The translations under genes and the position numbers were made by a program. Under the pieces are notes generated by a model. It was given only the letters and a program-made list of their open reading frames with translations, did no database searches and had not been told where the DNA came from. From Mycobacterium sp. ITM-2016-00316 (lineage in GTDB: Bacteria; Actinomycetota; Actinomycetes; Mycobacteriales; Mycobacteriaceae), in NCBI RefSeq assembly GCF_002968335.2, contig NZ_CP134398.1:4960001-5024000 (forward strand): a stretch of DNA of 64,000 nt. The letters run 5' to 3'. Positions within the stretch are counted from its first letter, which is position 1; each line of letters begins with the position of its first letter. This document shows positions 9,928 to 21,870 of this stretch, in pieces.

Positions 9928-10532
9928 CCTATTCGGTATTCGCCTCGGCCGCTGCGGCTTTCGCGCGGCTGGTGCGGGCGATACCCGAAACGTCCTGGGA
10001 CGGTCCGGGCTTGGGCGACTGGGACATGCGCGCGTTGGTCGGACACACCTCACGCTCGCTCATCACCGTCAGCGAGTACCTGCGCGCGCCGGCCGATCAT
10101 GAGGATGTCGACGACGCCGTCGCCTACTACGTGTGGGTCCGGGAGTTCATGGGTTCCGCCGGCGCCGAGGCCGTCAACGAACGCGGCCGCCAGGCCGGGC
10201 GTGATCTCGGGGCCGACCCGGCCGCCGCCGTGGACCGCCTCGTCGCCCGGGCACTGGCCGACGTCGAGAACGCCGGCGATCCGGTCATCAGCGTCATCGG
10301 CGGGCTGGGCATCCGGTTGTCGCACTACCTGCAGACCCGGGTGTTCGAGCTGACGGTGCACGGGGCGGACATCGCACGGGCGGCAGGCCTGGATGTCGAG
10401 CTACCCGCCGATGCCGTGGAACAGTCCGCGGTGCTGGCCACCCGGGTGGCCGCCCGGTTGGGACAGGGCGAGACGGTGCTGACGGCGCTGACCGGTAGAT
10501 CCGCCCTACCAGCCGGCTACTCGGTGGTCTGA
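9924..10532 (+). CDS. Maleylpyruvate isomerase-like, DinB-fold protein (possibly mycothiol-dependent)
   Basis: The 202-residue protein begins at an ATG that overlaps the citA stop by four bases. Its N-terminal half is the four-helix DinB/MDMPI type: WDGPGLGDWDMRALVGHTSR is the characteristic metal-site entry, with a second histidine at SHYLQTRVFELTVHGADIAR. The C-terminal part is short. Proteins of this family include mycothiol-dependent maleylpyruvate isomerases and many uncharacterised members in actinobacteria. Coupling to citA is suggestive of cotranscription but not of a shared pathway. Confidence 0.8.
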   Translation: MTYSVFASAAAAFARLVRAIPETSWDGPGLGDWDMRALVGHTSRSLITVSEYLRAPADHEDVDDAVAYYVWVREFMGSAGAEAVNERGRQAGRDLGADPAAAVDRLVARALADVENAGDPVISVIGGLGIRLSHYLQTRVFELTVHGADIARAAGLDVELPADAVEQSAVLATRVAARLGQGETVLTALTGRSALPAGYSVV

Positions 10533-10624
10533 CGACGTGTCACACCCTCGTGATTGTCTGCGATGAGATCCGGGGACCGTCCGGGTCTATAGATCGTCAG
10601 TCGCCCGAGATCAGGAGAAGCACC

Positions 10625-11077
10625 ATGGCCATCGAAGTCACCCCCGCCGTCATCCCACACCTGTGCGTCGACGACGCCCCCGCCGCCATCGACTTCTATG
10701 TCAAGGCATTCGGTGCCACCGAGATGGGCCGGGTGCCGCAGGCCGACGGCCGGCTCATCCATGCGGCAGTGCAGATCAACGGTTCCACCATCATGCTGAA
10801 CGACGATTTCCCCGAGTTCGACAACGGCAAGTCCCAGACCCCGAAGTCGTTCGGCGGCACCCCGGTCACCATCCACCTCACCGTCACCGATGTGGATGCC
10901 AAGTTCGCCCGGGCCGTCGAGGCGGGCGCAGAGGTGATCATGCCGCTGGACGACCAGTTCTGGGGCGACCGCTACGGCATGGTGCGCGACCCGTTCGGCC
11001 ACCAGTGGTCGCTGGGCCAGCCGGTCCGGGAGGTCAGCATGGACGAGATCGCCGCGGCTATGCAGGCACAGTCGTAG
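10625..11077 (+). CDS. VOC/glyoxalase-fold protein (PhnB-like, Rv0887c-type)
   Basis: A 150-residue protein of the vicinal oxygen chelate superfamily, started at ATG 10625 with an AGGAGAAG ribosome-binding site at about 10614. Paired beta-alpha-beta-beta-beta modules are visible: TPAVIPHLCVDDAPAAIDFY and later TPVTIHLTVTDVDAKFARAV, and the C-terminal half ends with DQFWGDRYGMVRDPFGHQW, a typical PhnB-like metal/substrate region. The enzymatic role is unknown. Rv0887c holds the same place in M. tuberculosis. Its 3' end is overlapped on the other strand by the tail of the GH1 gene. Confidence 0.85.
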   Translation: MAIEVTPAVIPHLCVDDAPAAIDFYVKAFGATEMGRVPQADGRLIHAAVQINGSTIMLNDDFPEFDNGKSQTPKSFGGTPVTIHLTVTDVDAKFARAVEAGAEVIMPLDDQFWGDRYGMVRDPFGHQWSLGQPVREVSMDEIAAAMQAQS

Positions 11078-13558
11078 CTCCGGGCAGGTAGAGCGCCAAC
11101 AGGTCCGTCGGCAGCGCGTTCGCGCCGGTGATCTGACTGATCGCCGAGATGCTGGCGGGCTTGGGGGTGCGCTGAGCTCAGGTGTGGCCGGGTCGGAGCC
11201 GTACAGACCGAACTGCAGGTGGTATCCCTCCGACCATTCCAGGTTGTCGACGAAGGACCAGTAGGTGTAGCCGCGGATATCGGTGCCGTGCGCCACCAGG
11301 TCCTGCACGACGGCGATGTGGTTGACGAGGTAGGACGGCCGCTTGGTGTCGTCATCGTCGGCGACGCCGTTCTCGGTGATCCACAGCGGCTTACCGTAGG
11401 ACGCAGCGACTTCCAGTACCTCACGGAAGCCCCCCGGGTCGATGGGCTGGTTGAAATCGCTGCAGCTCTGCGACGTCGGCTCACACCGGAACGGGATGCC
11501 CTGCAGGAAATTGAAGCCCGGCAGCGGAGCGAACCCGAAGCCGCCCATGGGTTGTGAGCCGTAGTACTGCACGCCCAGGAAGTCGACCTTGTCGGCGAAC
11601 TCGGGATGGATCTCGTCGGCCGTCTTCTTACCGTCGAAGTTCGCGTCGATCCAGCCGTCGATGACCGCGTTGGGGAACCACTGGTTGAACACCTTGTTCC
11701 AGGCGTCGGCGGCGGCCACGTCGTTCGTGTTGAGCGGGTTGGCCGGCCGTGCCGGCACCATGTTGTTGGCGAAGCCGACGAACGCGGTGTCATCCCACGT
11801 GTGGATCGCGTCATAGGCGGCGACGTGTCCCTTGGCCTCGTTGGTCACGAAGCGGGCGGCCAGATCCGGGCGCAGCACCCCCGGCGGCCAGCTCGGCACC
11901 AGCCCGGGGATGGCCAGGAATTCGGTCATCACCGGCGGGAACGGTTCGTTGAGCGTCACCCAGTTGTCCACCTGGTCGCCGAAGGTATAGGCCAGGAAGG
12001 CGGCGTACTTCTCGAACTCGACGGGCGTTTGATCCGACAGCCAGCCCGCGGCGGGCGCGGGCAGCCCCAGCTGGATGAGCGGGCGCGCGGTGATCGGGTC
12101 GTGCACCCACAGCGGCAGCGTGAAGTGGTTGACGGTCACCAGCGGCTCCAGCCCGTGGGCGCGCAGCGCGTCGAACACGGCCCGGTAGTGCGCCACCTCG
12201 ACCGGGTTGGCCAACGCCTGCAGGGCCTGCAGATCGGCCAGGCTCACCCCGCCGCCCTCATCCGTGATGTCGATGCCCGCAGTCGAATTCGGGAAGATCC
12301 GGCTCCACTCGATCGACATCCGGAAGGTGTTCATGCCGAGTTCTTCCTTGGCCAGCGCGGCATCGGAGTCATAGGACACGTAGGTGCCGGGCCCGTTTTC
12401 CGGGACCCCGTTGGTCAGGCCGAGCAGCTGGTTGAGCGGGTGGTGCACCCACTTGTACCAATCGGAGTTCGGGTCTATCGGCGATCCGGGACCGCCTTCG
12501 GCCTGGAATCCGGCATGCGCCACGCCCCAATGGAAATCGTCGGGGAAGGACAGGTCGACACCCTCTACCGGGTCGATGTTCACCGTGATGGTGCGGGCCA
12601 CCCCGTGCCCGCCGCCGGGGCGGATCAGGTTGCCCAGGATGGGGACGTGCTGCAGGAAACCGAGCGGGCCGTGCCAGTGCACGCCGGCGCGTTCATCGTC
12701 GACCACGACGGTGAACGAGTCGGTGCCGCCGGTGGTGGCCATGGCGTTCGTCGGTCGATAGATGAAATCGCCTGTGCTCTGGTCGATCTGGACCACGCCA
12801 CCATTGATCGGGCGGCCGATCACGGTGTAGGTGAGTGGGTCGCCGTCGGGATCGGAAGCGCCGACGTTGCCGAGTACCTGACCGGTGCTGGTCTGCGTCG
12901 TCTCGCCGGAGTGGTCGATCTTCGGTGAGCCGTTGAACAGTTCACGGCGGACCCAGGCCAACACCGCCCACACCGAGGGCGGGCCGACGGGTCCCGCGGG
13001 CAGTCCCGCGGCGAACGGGCTGAGCACCGCGCCGACCAGACTCTTGACGACATTGGCCACATAGCGGATCGCGGTGACCGGGTTGGGCAGCGTCGACGTC
13101 CATTTCACCGGGGCTGCTGCGGTGGCCGCCACCGGGGCGGCGGCCGCGACCACCGGTGCTGCGGTCTGCACCTGAGCCCGCTCAGACGCACTCGGCGGTG
13201 CGGGCGTCGCGGTGTCCTCGGCTTCGGCGACCTCGGGCTCGGTGCCGTCGCCCTCGTCGACCGCCGGGGTGCCCGATGTCGGGCCGCTCAGGCGCGGCGT
13301 GGACAACCCCCCGCGCGGGCTGGTCTGCGCCTGCCGGACGGTCCGCGGCGCCACCCGGCGTTCGGGCTTCTTGACCTCGGGTTTCGCCTCGGACTCGGCC
13401 TCGGGTGTCGAGGCGTGCGCCGTGCCCTGGTCGGCGCCCTGCTCCGTGCCCTGCTGGGCACCTGGGGTCTCGGCCGCGGCCAGACCCGGATACCCCAACC
13501 CGGTCGCCGACCAGATGCCGACCACCACTGCCACACCCGCGACCCGACCACTACGCAT
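11058..13558 (-). pseudogene. Secreted GH1 beta-glucosidase-like protein with a C-terminal frameshift
   Basis: From ATG 13558 the product has a signal peptide (about 1-29), an Ala/Pro/Glu-rich linker, a VCBS/cadherin-like repeat at about residues 220-320 (ASDPDGDPLTYTVIGRP), and a glycoside hydrolase family 1 barrel. GH1 catalysis residues are present: acid/base Glu in WVTLNEP (about residue 534) and nucleophile Glu in LWITENG (about 727), with the late YTYWSFVDNLEWSEGY motif. After TPEL the frame is lost at about 11173; restoring one base gives RTPKPASISAISQITGAN and a stop at 11058-11060, a product of 833 residues. As sequenced, translation instead runs on through the opposite-strand VOC gene to 10517. 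The barrel is almost complete, so some activity could remain; a sequencing error is equally possible. Confidence 0.75.
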
Positions 13559-13640
13559 TTACTTCGTATACACGCTGCACAGCGGCGATATCGGCGAAAC
13601 TCACATCTCACGTTTCGCCCACGCTTGCCGTCTACAGGGT

Positions 13641-14066
13641 GTGAACGCAACGATCGACACCGAGCACCTGCTACGCGGCATGTATGCCGCCGAGCGCGAC
13701 TATCTGGCCGCGGGCGGACCTGGTCAGGCGAACTTCGACATCCTTGCCCCGTTCTTCTCCCCCGACGTCGTCCTTTATCAGGCGCGGGCCCTGCCCTACG
13801 GCGGGGTGTGGCGCGGACATCGCGGCATGGATCGGTTCTTCCTCGCGATGAGCCGCACCTGGTCCGAATTCGAGATGACCGGCCAGGAGTTTCTCTGCAC
13901 GGCCGAAACCTCGGTGGTGCTCACCCGGGTCAATGCTCGCGCCCGGTCGACCGGGCGCGAGCTGAGCTTCCCGATCCTGCAGACGTTGCACGTGGTCGAC
14001 GGACGCATCGCCGAGGTGCGGCCCTTTTACTGGGACACCGCGGCGATCGTCGCCGCCCTGAACTAA
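13641..14066 (+). CDS. SnoaL/NTF2-like protein
   Basis: A 141-residue alpha+beta protein from the GTG at 13641. Helix-rich N-terminus (LLRGMYAAERDYLAAGG) followed by strands with ILAPFFSPDVVLYQARALPY, GGVWRGHRGMDRFFLAMSR and the terminal IAEVRPFYWDTAAI is the pattern of SnoaL-like polyketide cyclase or limonene-epoxide-hydrolase folds. No catalytic assignment is possible. A later ATG at 13680 would remove part of the first helix. The gene is divergent from the secreted GH1 gene (82 bases between starts) and its stop overlaps the fprB stop by four bases on the opposite strand. Confidence 0.7.
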   Translation: MNATIDTEHLLRGMYAAERDYLAAGGPGQANFDILAPFFSPDVVLYQARALPYGGVWRGHRGMDRFFLAMSRTWSEFEMTGQEFLCTAETSVVLTRVNARARSTGRELSFPILQTLHVVDGRIAEVRPFYWDTAAIVAALN

Positions 14067-15709
14067 CGGCGCAGGCCGGCCAACAGCCGTTTGTACGCGG
14101 GCGGACTCGGCGCCGTCGCCGCGGCCGCGAGCATGTCGTCGATATCGACGAACTTGTCCCGCGGGCGCTGCCCGCCACCCCGCGCGATCTCGGCGGCGTC
14201 GATGGCTCGCCAGCCCTCGGCGTCAACGACCGCGGGCTGGCGGCCGCGGACCAGTTTGTCCAGCGCCGCCGGCTTGTGGACCGGGTCACCGAGCTGCCCT
14301 CGGTTGTAGTCCTCGACCAGGTTGCGCACCGTCTCGGCCGCGCACGACTTGTTGGTGCCGATGAAACCGGTCGGGCCGCGCTTGATCCAGCCCGCGACGT
14401 ACGCACCGGCGGTATCGAGCACCCGGCCGCCGTCATTGGGCACCACCGCGGCCACGTCGTCGAACGGTAGATCGGCGATTGCCCTGCCGCGGTAGCCGAT
14501 CGACGTCAGCACCATGCCGGCATCGAGCGTCCCGGCGTCCGCGAACTCGACCCCGGTGACCCGCTCGTCGCCGAGCAGACGCTGCGGGGTGAGCTGGTAG
14601 GCCAGCCGGATTCGCGGCCGGGTGATCGGCGCCGAGGCATCCCCCAGCTTGGTCAGGATCTCCAACTTGTTGCGGGTGAGCCGGTCCCCGACGGTGGCCA
14701 GGTCGGCGATGACCCGCTGATGGTCGGTGGCGTCGAGCACCACATCGCAGGTGGAAGTCAGGCCGATGAGCTCGGGCAGCGTGAACGCCGAGAACTCGGG
14801 TCCGCGCCGCGCCGCGATCACCACCTCCTGCACCTTCGAGCCCCGCAGCGCCGCCAACGCGTGATCGGCGATATCGGTGCGCGCCAAGGCATCCGGATCC
14901 GAGGTGAGAATGCGCGCCACGTCGAGTGCGACGTTGCCGTTGCCGATGATGACGACACGATCGTGGCCGAGGTCCACCGGCAGGTCCGCGAACTCGGGGT
15001 GCCCGTTGAACCAGGCCACCACCTCGGTCGCGGTGGCGCTACCCGGCAGTCCCATCCCCGCGATGTCGAGGCGGCGGTCGTTGGGCGCGCCGACGGCGTA
15101 GAGCACCGCGTGATGATGCTCGAGCAGATCTACGTGGCTCAGGTGCTTGCCCACCTCCACATTGAGGAACGCCGTGAACCCGGCGTGCTCGGACACCCGG
15201 TCGAAAAGACGGGTGACCCGCTTGGTGCTCTGATGATCGGGGGCCACCCCGGCCCGCACCAAACCATAAGGCGTGGGCAGCTTCTCGAAGACGTTCACCC
15301 GGACCCCTCGCTGGGTGAGCAACTCGTCGGCCGCGTACATCGCCGCCGGCCCCGAGCCGACGATCGCGACCCGTAACGGTCCACCGGGGCGCGGAGACAC
15401 CATCGGCGCGGGCAGCACCGGCGCCAATTTGGACGTCGGCGGCAGCTTGCCTTGCCGCTTCGGGTAGAAGCCGGCGTTCAATTCGATGAACGGCAGCTGA
15501 TTGTCGGTGAGCTTGGTGTCCGGAGCGATCGCACCCACCGGACAGGCGCTCACGCACGCGCCGCAGTCCACGCACGCGTCCGGGTCGATGTACAACATCT
15601 CGGCGGTCGCGAAACCCGGCTCATCCGGTGAGGGATGAATGCAGTTGACCGGGCACGCATAGACACAGGACCCGTCGCTGCAACACGACTGGGTGATCAC
15701 ATGAGGCAT
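14063..15709 (-). CDS. fprB: Ferredoxin-NADP reductase with fused ferredoxin domain
   Basis: A 548-residue two-domain electron-transfer flavoprotein. The N-terminal ferredoxin (about 1-70) has two cysteine clusters, CCSDGSCVYACPVNCI and CVDCGACVSACPVGAI, consistent with the 7Fe ferredoxin of FprB. An adrenodoxin-reductase-like FAD/NADPH unit follows with VAIVGSGPAAMYAADELL, the FAD loop EKLPTPYGLVRAGVAPDHQ and the NADPH site VIIGNGNVALDVARIL. It moves electrons between NADPH and ferredoxins, for example toward P450s. Rv0886 matches in content and place. Its start lies three bases after the AurF-like gene, so the diiron oxygenase and this reductase may form a functional redox pair. Confidence 0.94.
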   Translation of the reverse strand: MPHVITQSCCSDGSCVYACPVNCIHPSPDEPGFATAEMLYIDPDACVDCGACVSACPVGAIAPDTKLTDNQLPFIELNAGFYPKRQGKLPPTSKLAPVLPAPMVSPRPGGPLRVAIVGSGPAAMYAADELLTQRGVRVNVFEKLPTPYGLVRAGVAPDHQSTKRVTRLFDRVSEHAGFTAFLNVEVGKHLSHVDLLEHHHAVLYAVGAPNDRRLDIAGMGLPGSATATEVVAWFNGHPEFADLPVDLGHDRVVIIGNGNVALDVARILTSDPDALARTDIADHALAALRGSKVQEVVIAARRGPEFSAFTLPELIGLTSTCDVVLDATDHQRVIADLATVGDRLTRNKLEILTKLGDASAPITRPRIRLAYQLTPQRLLGDERVTGVEFADAGTLDAGMVLTSIGYRGRAIADLPFDDVAAVVPNDGGRVLDTAGAYVAGWIKRGPTGFIGTNKSCAAETVRNLVEDYNRGQLGDPVHKPAALDKLVRGRQPAVVDAEGWRAIDAAEIARGGGQRPRDKFVDIDDMLAAAATAPSPPAYKRLLAGLRR

Positions 15710-15712
15710 GAC

Positions 15713-16744
15713 CTAGGACGCGACCGAGACCAGGTGCTCGCGCTGGGGCTCGCTGCGGTAGCGGCTGGGTGCGCCGTCGATGCGGCACATCTTCCACACC
15801 AGCTTGGCCAGCGGGTTCATCAGTCCGGAGTCGGTGGCCAGCATCCGTACATCACCGAACATGTCACGCAGCATCTGGCGCGACTCCGGCGATCGGAAAA
15901 AGATCTCCTTGCGCACCGAACGCGGAATGTCGAATTTCTTCCAGAACGCCCGCGGCGGAACGATGATGGCCGAACACAGCACGCGCATCACGACAGGCAC
16001 ATAGAGCGACAGCCAGAACCGCTTCGCCCTGGACAGATGCGGAACACGCTTGCGCAGGTACTCGTGGGCAAACGAGATGTGCCGGGCTTCCTCGGCGACG
16101 TGGATCGCCATCACGCGCTCCATGATCGGGTGCAGCGCCTTTCCCTCGCGGAGCACGTTCTTCTGCGTGTGGTCGATGGGCTCTTCGCCCGCGAGGATGC
16201 CGAACCAGAACGGAATCGGCGCCGGTCCGGCGACCAGCGGGATCGTCGGCTGAATCCACTTGAGCAGCTTTGGCATCCCCGGCACGTCGGCGCCGATGTG
16301 GTTCACCATCTCCTGGAACATCAGGGTGTGGTTGCACTCCTCGACTGCCTCGTGCAGGCAGTACCGGTACTCCGGTGAGCCGTTGGGCACCCAGAACGAG
16401 TACTCCATGAGCCCGCGGATCAGGATGTTCTCGAAGTGCAGGCCGACCTTGGCGACGTTGGCCTGGCGCCACATACCGATCTCGATCTGGCGCTCCACCG
16501 GCTGACTCTGGTACCAGGCGTGCTTACCGATCGGATCGGTCGCGGGCAGAATCCAGCGCTCGTCGTCGGGGATCACGGCGAACTCCGGCGAATCCCAGTC
16601 GATATCCGTATACGGATTGAAGTTCCGGCGCACCGACCCCTCCGAGAGGGTGGTCAGCATGTCGACGTACTCAGTGTCGTCGCTGACGTCCATGTTCTTG
16701 CGCCACCGACGGATCGTGCGTGTCCTGGCTTCTTTGACAGCCAT
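15713..16744 (-). CDS. AurF-like diiron oxygenase (Rv0885-type)
   Basis: A 343-residue ferritin-like protein. Paired metal-ligand helices are seen: LHEAVEECNHTLMFQEMVNH supplies the E...E..H pattern and MAIHVAEEARHISFAHEYL the second E..xH set, as in the p-aminobenzoate N-oxygenase AurF family. An N-terminal extension has NFNPYTDIDWDSPEF, conserved in this clade. The substrate is unknown in mycobacteria. It is immediately upstream of fprB (three-base gap, same strand), which suggests FprB supplies electrons. A large palindrome and possible Crp-type site lie in the 243-base divergent intergenic region upstream. Confidence 0.85.
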   Translation of the reverse strand: MAVKEARTRTIRRWRKNMDVSDDTEYVDMLTTLSEGSVRRNFNPYTDIDWDSPEFAVIPDDERWILPATDPIGKHAWYQSQPVERQIEIGMWRQANVAKVGLHFENILIRGLMEYSFWVPNGSPEYRYCLHEAVEECNHTLMFQEMVNHIGADVPGMPKLLKWIQPTIPLVAGPAPIPFWFGILAGEEPIDHTQKNVLREGKALHPIMERVMAIHVAEEARHISFAHEYLRKRVPHLSRAKRFWLSLYVPVVMRVLCSAIIVPPRAFWKKFDIPRSVRKEIFFRSPESRQMLRDMFGDVRMLATDSGLMNPLAKLVWKMCRIDGAPSRYRSEPQREHLVSVAS

Positions 16745-16853
16745 TCGGGGGCCTCCATGCCTAACGTGAAATTTACATTCGGTTGCTTGCTGTCTAGGAA
16801 CAGTACCCGCGGTACCAGATTCTAACCAGGGCGTTTTCTCAGGTGTGGGCCAC

Positions 16854-16899
16854 CGGCGTTATCCAGGTCACATGTGATGCAGATCATGTGATAACGCCG
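16854..16899. promoter_or_regulatory. Inverted repeat with Crp-like core between divergent genes
   Basis: Ten-base arms CGGCGTTATC (16854-16863) and GATAACGCCG (16890-16899) enclose a TCACATGTGA palindrome and the 16-mer TGTGATGCAGATCATG (16873-16888), which is near the Crp/FNR form TGTGAN6TCACA. It sits between the AurF-like gene and the SPFH gene and could regulate either. No binding is shown. Confidence 0.4.
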
Positions 16900-16987
16900 C
16901 TCGGGCGGCAAAAGTGGCATCTATCTGGCTAAGATCTGGCCGTCACTGTCGGCGACGTCACAGCTGACAGCTGGGAGGCGGGAAGCC

Positions 16988-19115
<2,128 letters not shown>

Positions 19116-19193
19116 GCACGGTGCCTCCAGCAATCTGCGTGTCTGCGCGGTAACGGGCGGATAACAAAGTAGGGTGCGCGATGGAGGTGCACT

Positions 19194-20138
19194 ATGCGGG
19201 AACTCAAGGTCGTCGGGCTCGACGTGGACGGCAAGCGGCTCATCTGCGAGGCCCCCGACTCCGGTGACAATTTCGCCATTCGTGTCGACAACCGTCTGCG
19301 GGCCGCCGTGCGCGGCGACAAGGCCACCTCCAATCAAACCGAGATCGAGGTCGAGGTGAGCCCAGGCTTGCGTCCCAAGGAAATCCAGTCCCGCATCCGC
19401 GCGGGTGCTTCCGTGGAGCAGGTCGCCGCGCTGGCCGGTGAGGACATCGACCGGATCCGACGGTTTGCCAACCCGGTACTGCTGGAGCGCTCGCGAGCGG
19501 CCGAACTGGCCACCGCGGCACACCCGGTGCTGGCCGACGGTCCGTCGGTGCTGACACTGCTCGAGACCATCACCACCGCACTGGTCTCCCGCGGCCTGGA
19601 CCCGAACGCCACGAACTGGGATGCCTGGCGCAATGAGGACGGGCGTTGGACGGTGCAGCTGGCCTGGAAGGCCGGCAAGTCCGATCTGCAGGCCCATTTC
19701 CGCTTCACGCCCGGTTCCCACGGCGGCACGGTGGTGGCGTTCGATGACAGTGCAGCGGAGCTGATCGACCCGAGCTTCGCCCGACCGTTGCGCCCGGTGG
19801 CAGCCGTCGCCCAACTCGACTTCGAAGTGGCTCCGGTTGCGGTGCACGCCCCGGTGCGCCCGTCCCCGGCCCCGGTACACCCGTCTCAGGTGGTGCTGCC
19901 CCCACAGGCCCCCGCGCCCGTGGCCGCCGCTGCCCCTGTTACTCCCCCTGCACCGCAGTCCGCTCCGCCCGCGCCGGCCCCCGCACCGCAGTCCGCTCCG
20001 GCTGCCGCCGGCACCGAAACCGAGGTGGACGACGAGCCAGCGCCGACCGCGCCGAAGCGCCGTGCCCGCAAGGCCAAGCCGTCTGTCCCCGCGTGGGAAG
20101 ACGTCCTGCTGGGCGTGCGGTCCGGCAACCAGCGCTGA
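19194..20138 (+). CDS. sepH: Septation protein SepH (Rv0883c-type, DUF3071)
   Basis: A 314-residue cytosolic protein. The N-terminal DUF3071 region (MRELKVVGLDVDGKRLICEA... LRPKEIQSRIRAGASVEQVA) contains a helix-turn-helix-like segment, after which comes a conserved core and a long Pro/Ala-rich C-terminal linker (about residues 220-300) with basic patch KRRARKAK. SepH homologues in Streptomyces and Mycobacterium bind FtsZ and promote septum assembly. The length and low-complexity tail agree with that family. An 18-base-scale linker of repeated PAPAPQSAP units is visible. The gene is monocistronic by spacing. Confidence 0.9.
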   Translation: MRELKVVGLDVDGKRLICEAPDSGDNFAIRVDNRLRAAVRGDKATSNQTEIEVEVSPGLRPKEIQSRIRAGASVEQVAALAGEDIDRIRRFANPVLLERSRAAELATAAHPVLADGPSVLTLLETITTALVSRGLDPNATNWDAWRNEDGRWTVQLAWKAGKSDLQAHFRFTPGSHGGTVVAFDDSAAELIDPSFARPLRPVAAVAQLDFEVAPVAVHAPVRPSPAPVHPSQVVLPPQAPAPVAAAAPVTPPAPQSAPPAPAPAPQSAPAAAGTETEVDDEPAPTAPKRRARKAKPSVPAWEDVLLGVRSGNQR

Positions 20139-20172
20139 CCGACAACTGTCACGAGCAGCCGGCCCATCGCCC

Positions 20173-21870
20173 TCAGAAGGGTGGTGGGTCGCTGTCGTTG
20201 TCGGCGCGTTCGAGGGCGCGTTCGAGTTGGTTGCGTGCGCGTTCGGTGTTGATGCGCTGGGCCCGGTCTTGGGCGCGGGTGCGTTGTCGGGTCGGCATCG
20301 CTTTTCGACGGGGCGCGGTGGTGTCGCGGTCGGTGTCGTCGATGAGGCTGATCGCGCGTTTTCGCGGGATGGGTGTGTCAATGTTCCAGTGCGGGAACAG
20401 AATTGCCGCTCCGGGGGCTTTCTGGTAGCTGTGCCCGGTGGGTGCGCTCCACTGGATTCGGCCGTCGGGTTTCGCTGCCGGTTCCCAACCACCGAAAGTC
20501 TTGACCAAATGATGCAGACGGCATAGCGGCGCCAAGTTGCCGGGATGCGTGGCTCCCGCCGGCCACGGGGTCAGATGATCAAGGTCGCAGCGGTGCGCGG
20601 CCCGGTTGCAACCGGGGAAGCTGCAGGTCATCGAACGCATCCGGACGAACGCGGTCAGCGCGGCCGACGGCCGGTATCGGGGTTCGGCGGGGAGATCGGC
20701 GATCTCGGCGAGGGGTTTGATGGTGGCGCCGCCGGCGACCAGCTCGGCCAGCATGGCGGCGGGGATGATGGCGCCATCGAGCATCACCCCGGGGCTGGGA
20801 TTGCACGCCGCAGGCTTGGCAGGCTGGGCGGTGGCCGCGGACTCGGAAGACTCGGTGCTGGCAGCCGGCGCGGCGGGCTCGGATGGTCCAGCGGGTTTGG
20901 ACTCCGCGGCCGGTGTCTGCGGCTCGTGTTCCGGTGCGGCCGGCTCAGTCCCCGCAGTCTCAGGGGGTTGCGGTGCGGCGGGCTCGGAGTCCGGGGTGCC
21001 CGCAGCGCCGGGCGTGCTCTGCGGCGGGCTGTCCTCACCCGCGGCCGGCACCTGGTCGGTGAGCGCATAGATGGTGATCGCGCCGGCGCGCGGATCCTTC
21101 CCGCTGCCCGCACAGCCGGCATCCCCGCACTCACAGGCCAAGCGCTCCAGCGCCGGACCGACCACCCCCAGTGCAGCCAGGGCCGCGGCACGCAGCTCCC
21201 CGCGGCGACGCGGATCACCTGGGCAGACGGTGTCGGCCAGGTCGTTGAGGCGCTGTTCGAGGATCTTCTTGTCGGTAATACGCAGCCGCCCCCAGAACGA
21301 GGCCACCCCGTTCGGGTCATCCTTGTCATCGAACTCCACATAGAGATCCTTGGCGGCCCGCCGGGAGCGCACCACGGCTTCGGGGTCAAATTTCTCCACC
21401 CACAGATCCACCGCCCCGATCAGTTGCTTCTCCGAATGCGCCCCATACTCGCCCGCCTCACCGGAAATGGCGGTGTCGATCAACACCAGCGCATCCTCGT
21501 CGACGACCAAATGCGTGCGCCAAGTGATCGCATCGATCACCGTCGCCGAGATGACTCCGGTGGCGAACAGGGCGGCGGTGCGGGGTAGCCGGTCGCGCAG
21601 GGCTTGGGCGATACGCATCTGCTTGGAGGCGGCATAGGGGTTGAGGTTGCAGGCCGCGGCGACCGCGGCTTGGGTCCACGCCCAGCCATCGATGACCTGG
21701 TGGGCAACCGTGTCATCCTCGTCATCACACTGGCGGGCCACCACTTCGCCGATCAACGCCAACCGAGCCGCAGCCGCCCTGGCCTCAGCCTGGGTCATGG
21801 TGGTGACCGCGCAGATGAGCGCCTCATCGCTCAGCTCCGCGAGTGCGCCACGATCCAAGACTTCGAACAT
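20173..21870 (-). CDS. 13E12-repeat family HNH endonuclease (DUF222)
   Basis: The 565-residue protein starts at MFEVLDRGALAELSDEAL. It has the N-terminal DUF222 helical domain, an Ala/Pro/Glu-rich insert at about residues 270-350 and an HNH nuclease domain near 440-490: CSFPGCNRAAHRCDLDHLTP followed by GNLAPLCRLHHLVKTFGG (Cys pair, DxDH and HH motif). Such genes are numerous and variable in mycobacteria and behave as mobile or selfish elements, but no terminal repeats are visible here. The ATG is inside a LexA-type box (21863-21878), and a TAGTAT -10 element seven bases upstream makes a leaderless transcript likely, so expression should follow DNA damage. Confidence 0.9.
   Translation of the reverse strand: MFEVLDRGALAELSDEALICAVTTMTQAEARAAAARLALIGEVVARQCDDEDDTVAHQVIDGWAWTQAAVAAACNLNPYAASKQMRIAQALRDRLPRTAALFATGVISATVIDAITWRTHLVVDEDALVLIDTAISGEAGEYGAHSEKQLIGAVDLWVEKFDPEAVVRSRRAAKDLYVEFDDKDDPNGVASFWGRLRITDKKILEQRLNDLADTVCPGDPRRRGELRAAALAALGVVGPALERLACECGDAGCAGSGKDPRAGAITIYALTDQVPAAGEDSPPQSTPGAAGTPDSEPAAPQPPETAGTEPAAPEHEPQTPAAESKPAGPSEPAAPAASTESSESAATAQPAKPAACNPSPGVMLDGAIIPAAMLAELVAGGATIKPLAEIADLPAEPRYRPSAALTAFVRMRSMTCSFPGCNRAAHRCDLDHLTPWPAGATHPGNLAPLCRLHHLVKTFGGWEPAAKPDGRIQWSAPTGHSYQKAPGAAILFPHWNIDTPIPRKRAISLIDDTDRDTTAPRRKAMPTRQRTRAQDRAQRINTERARNQLERALERADNDSDPPPF

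Noticed and set aside
10517..11057. Extension of the GH1 gene through the VOC gene as a true C-terminus
   Set aside because: The amino acids after the frame change are not GH1-like, while the other frame gives the normal ending and stop.
20173..21870. HNH gene as part of a prophage
   Set aside because: No integrase, capsid or attachment repeats are near; it is a stand-alone 13E12-type gene.
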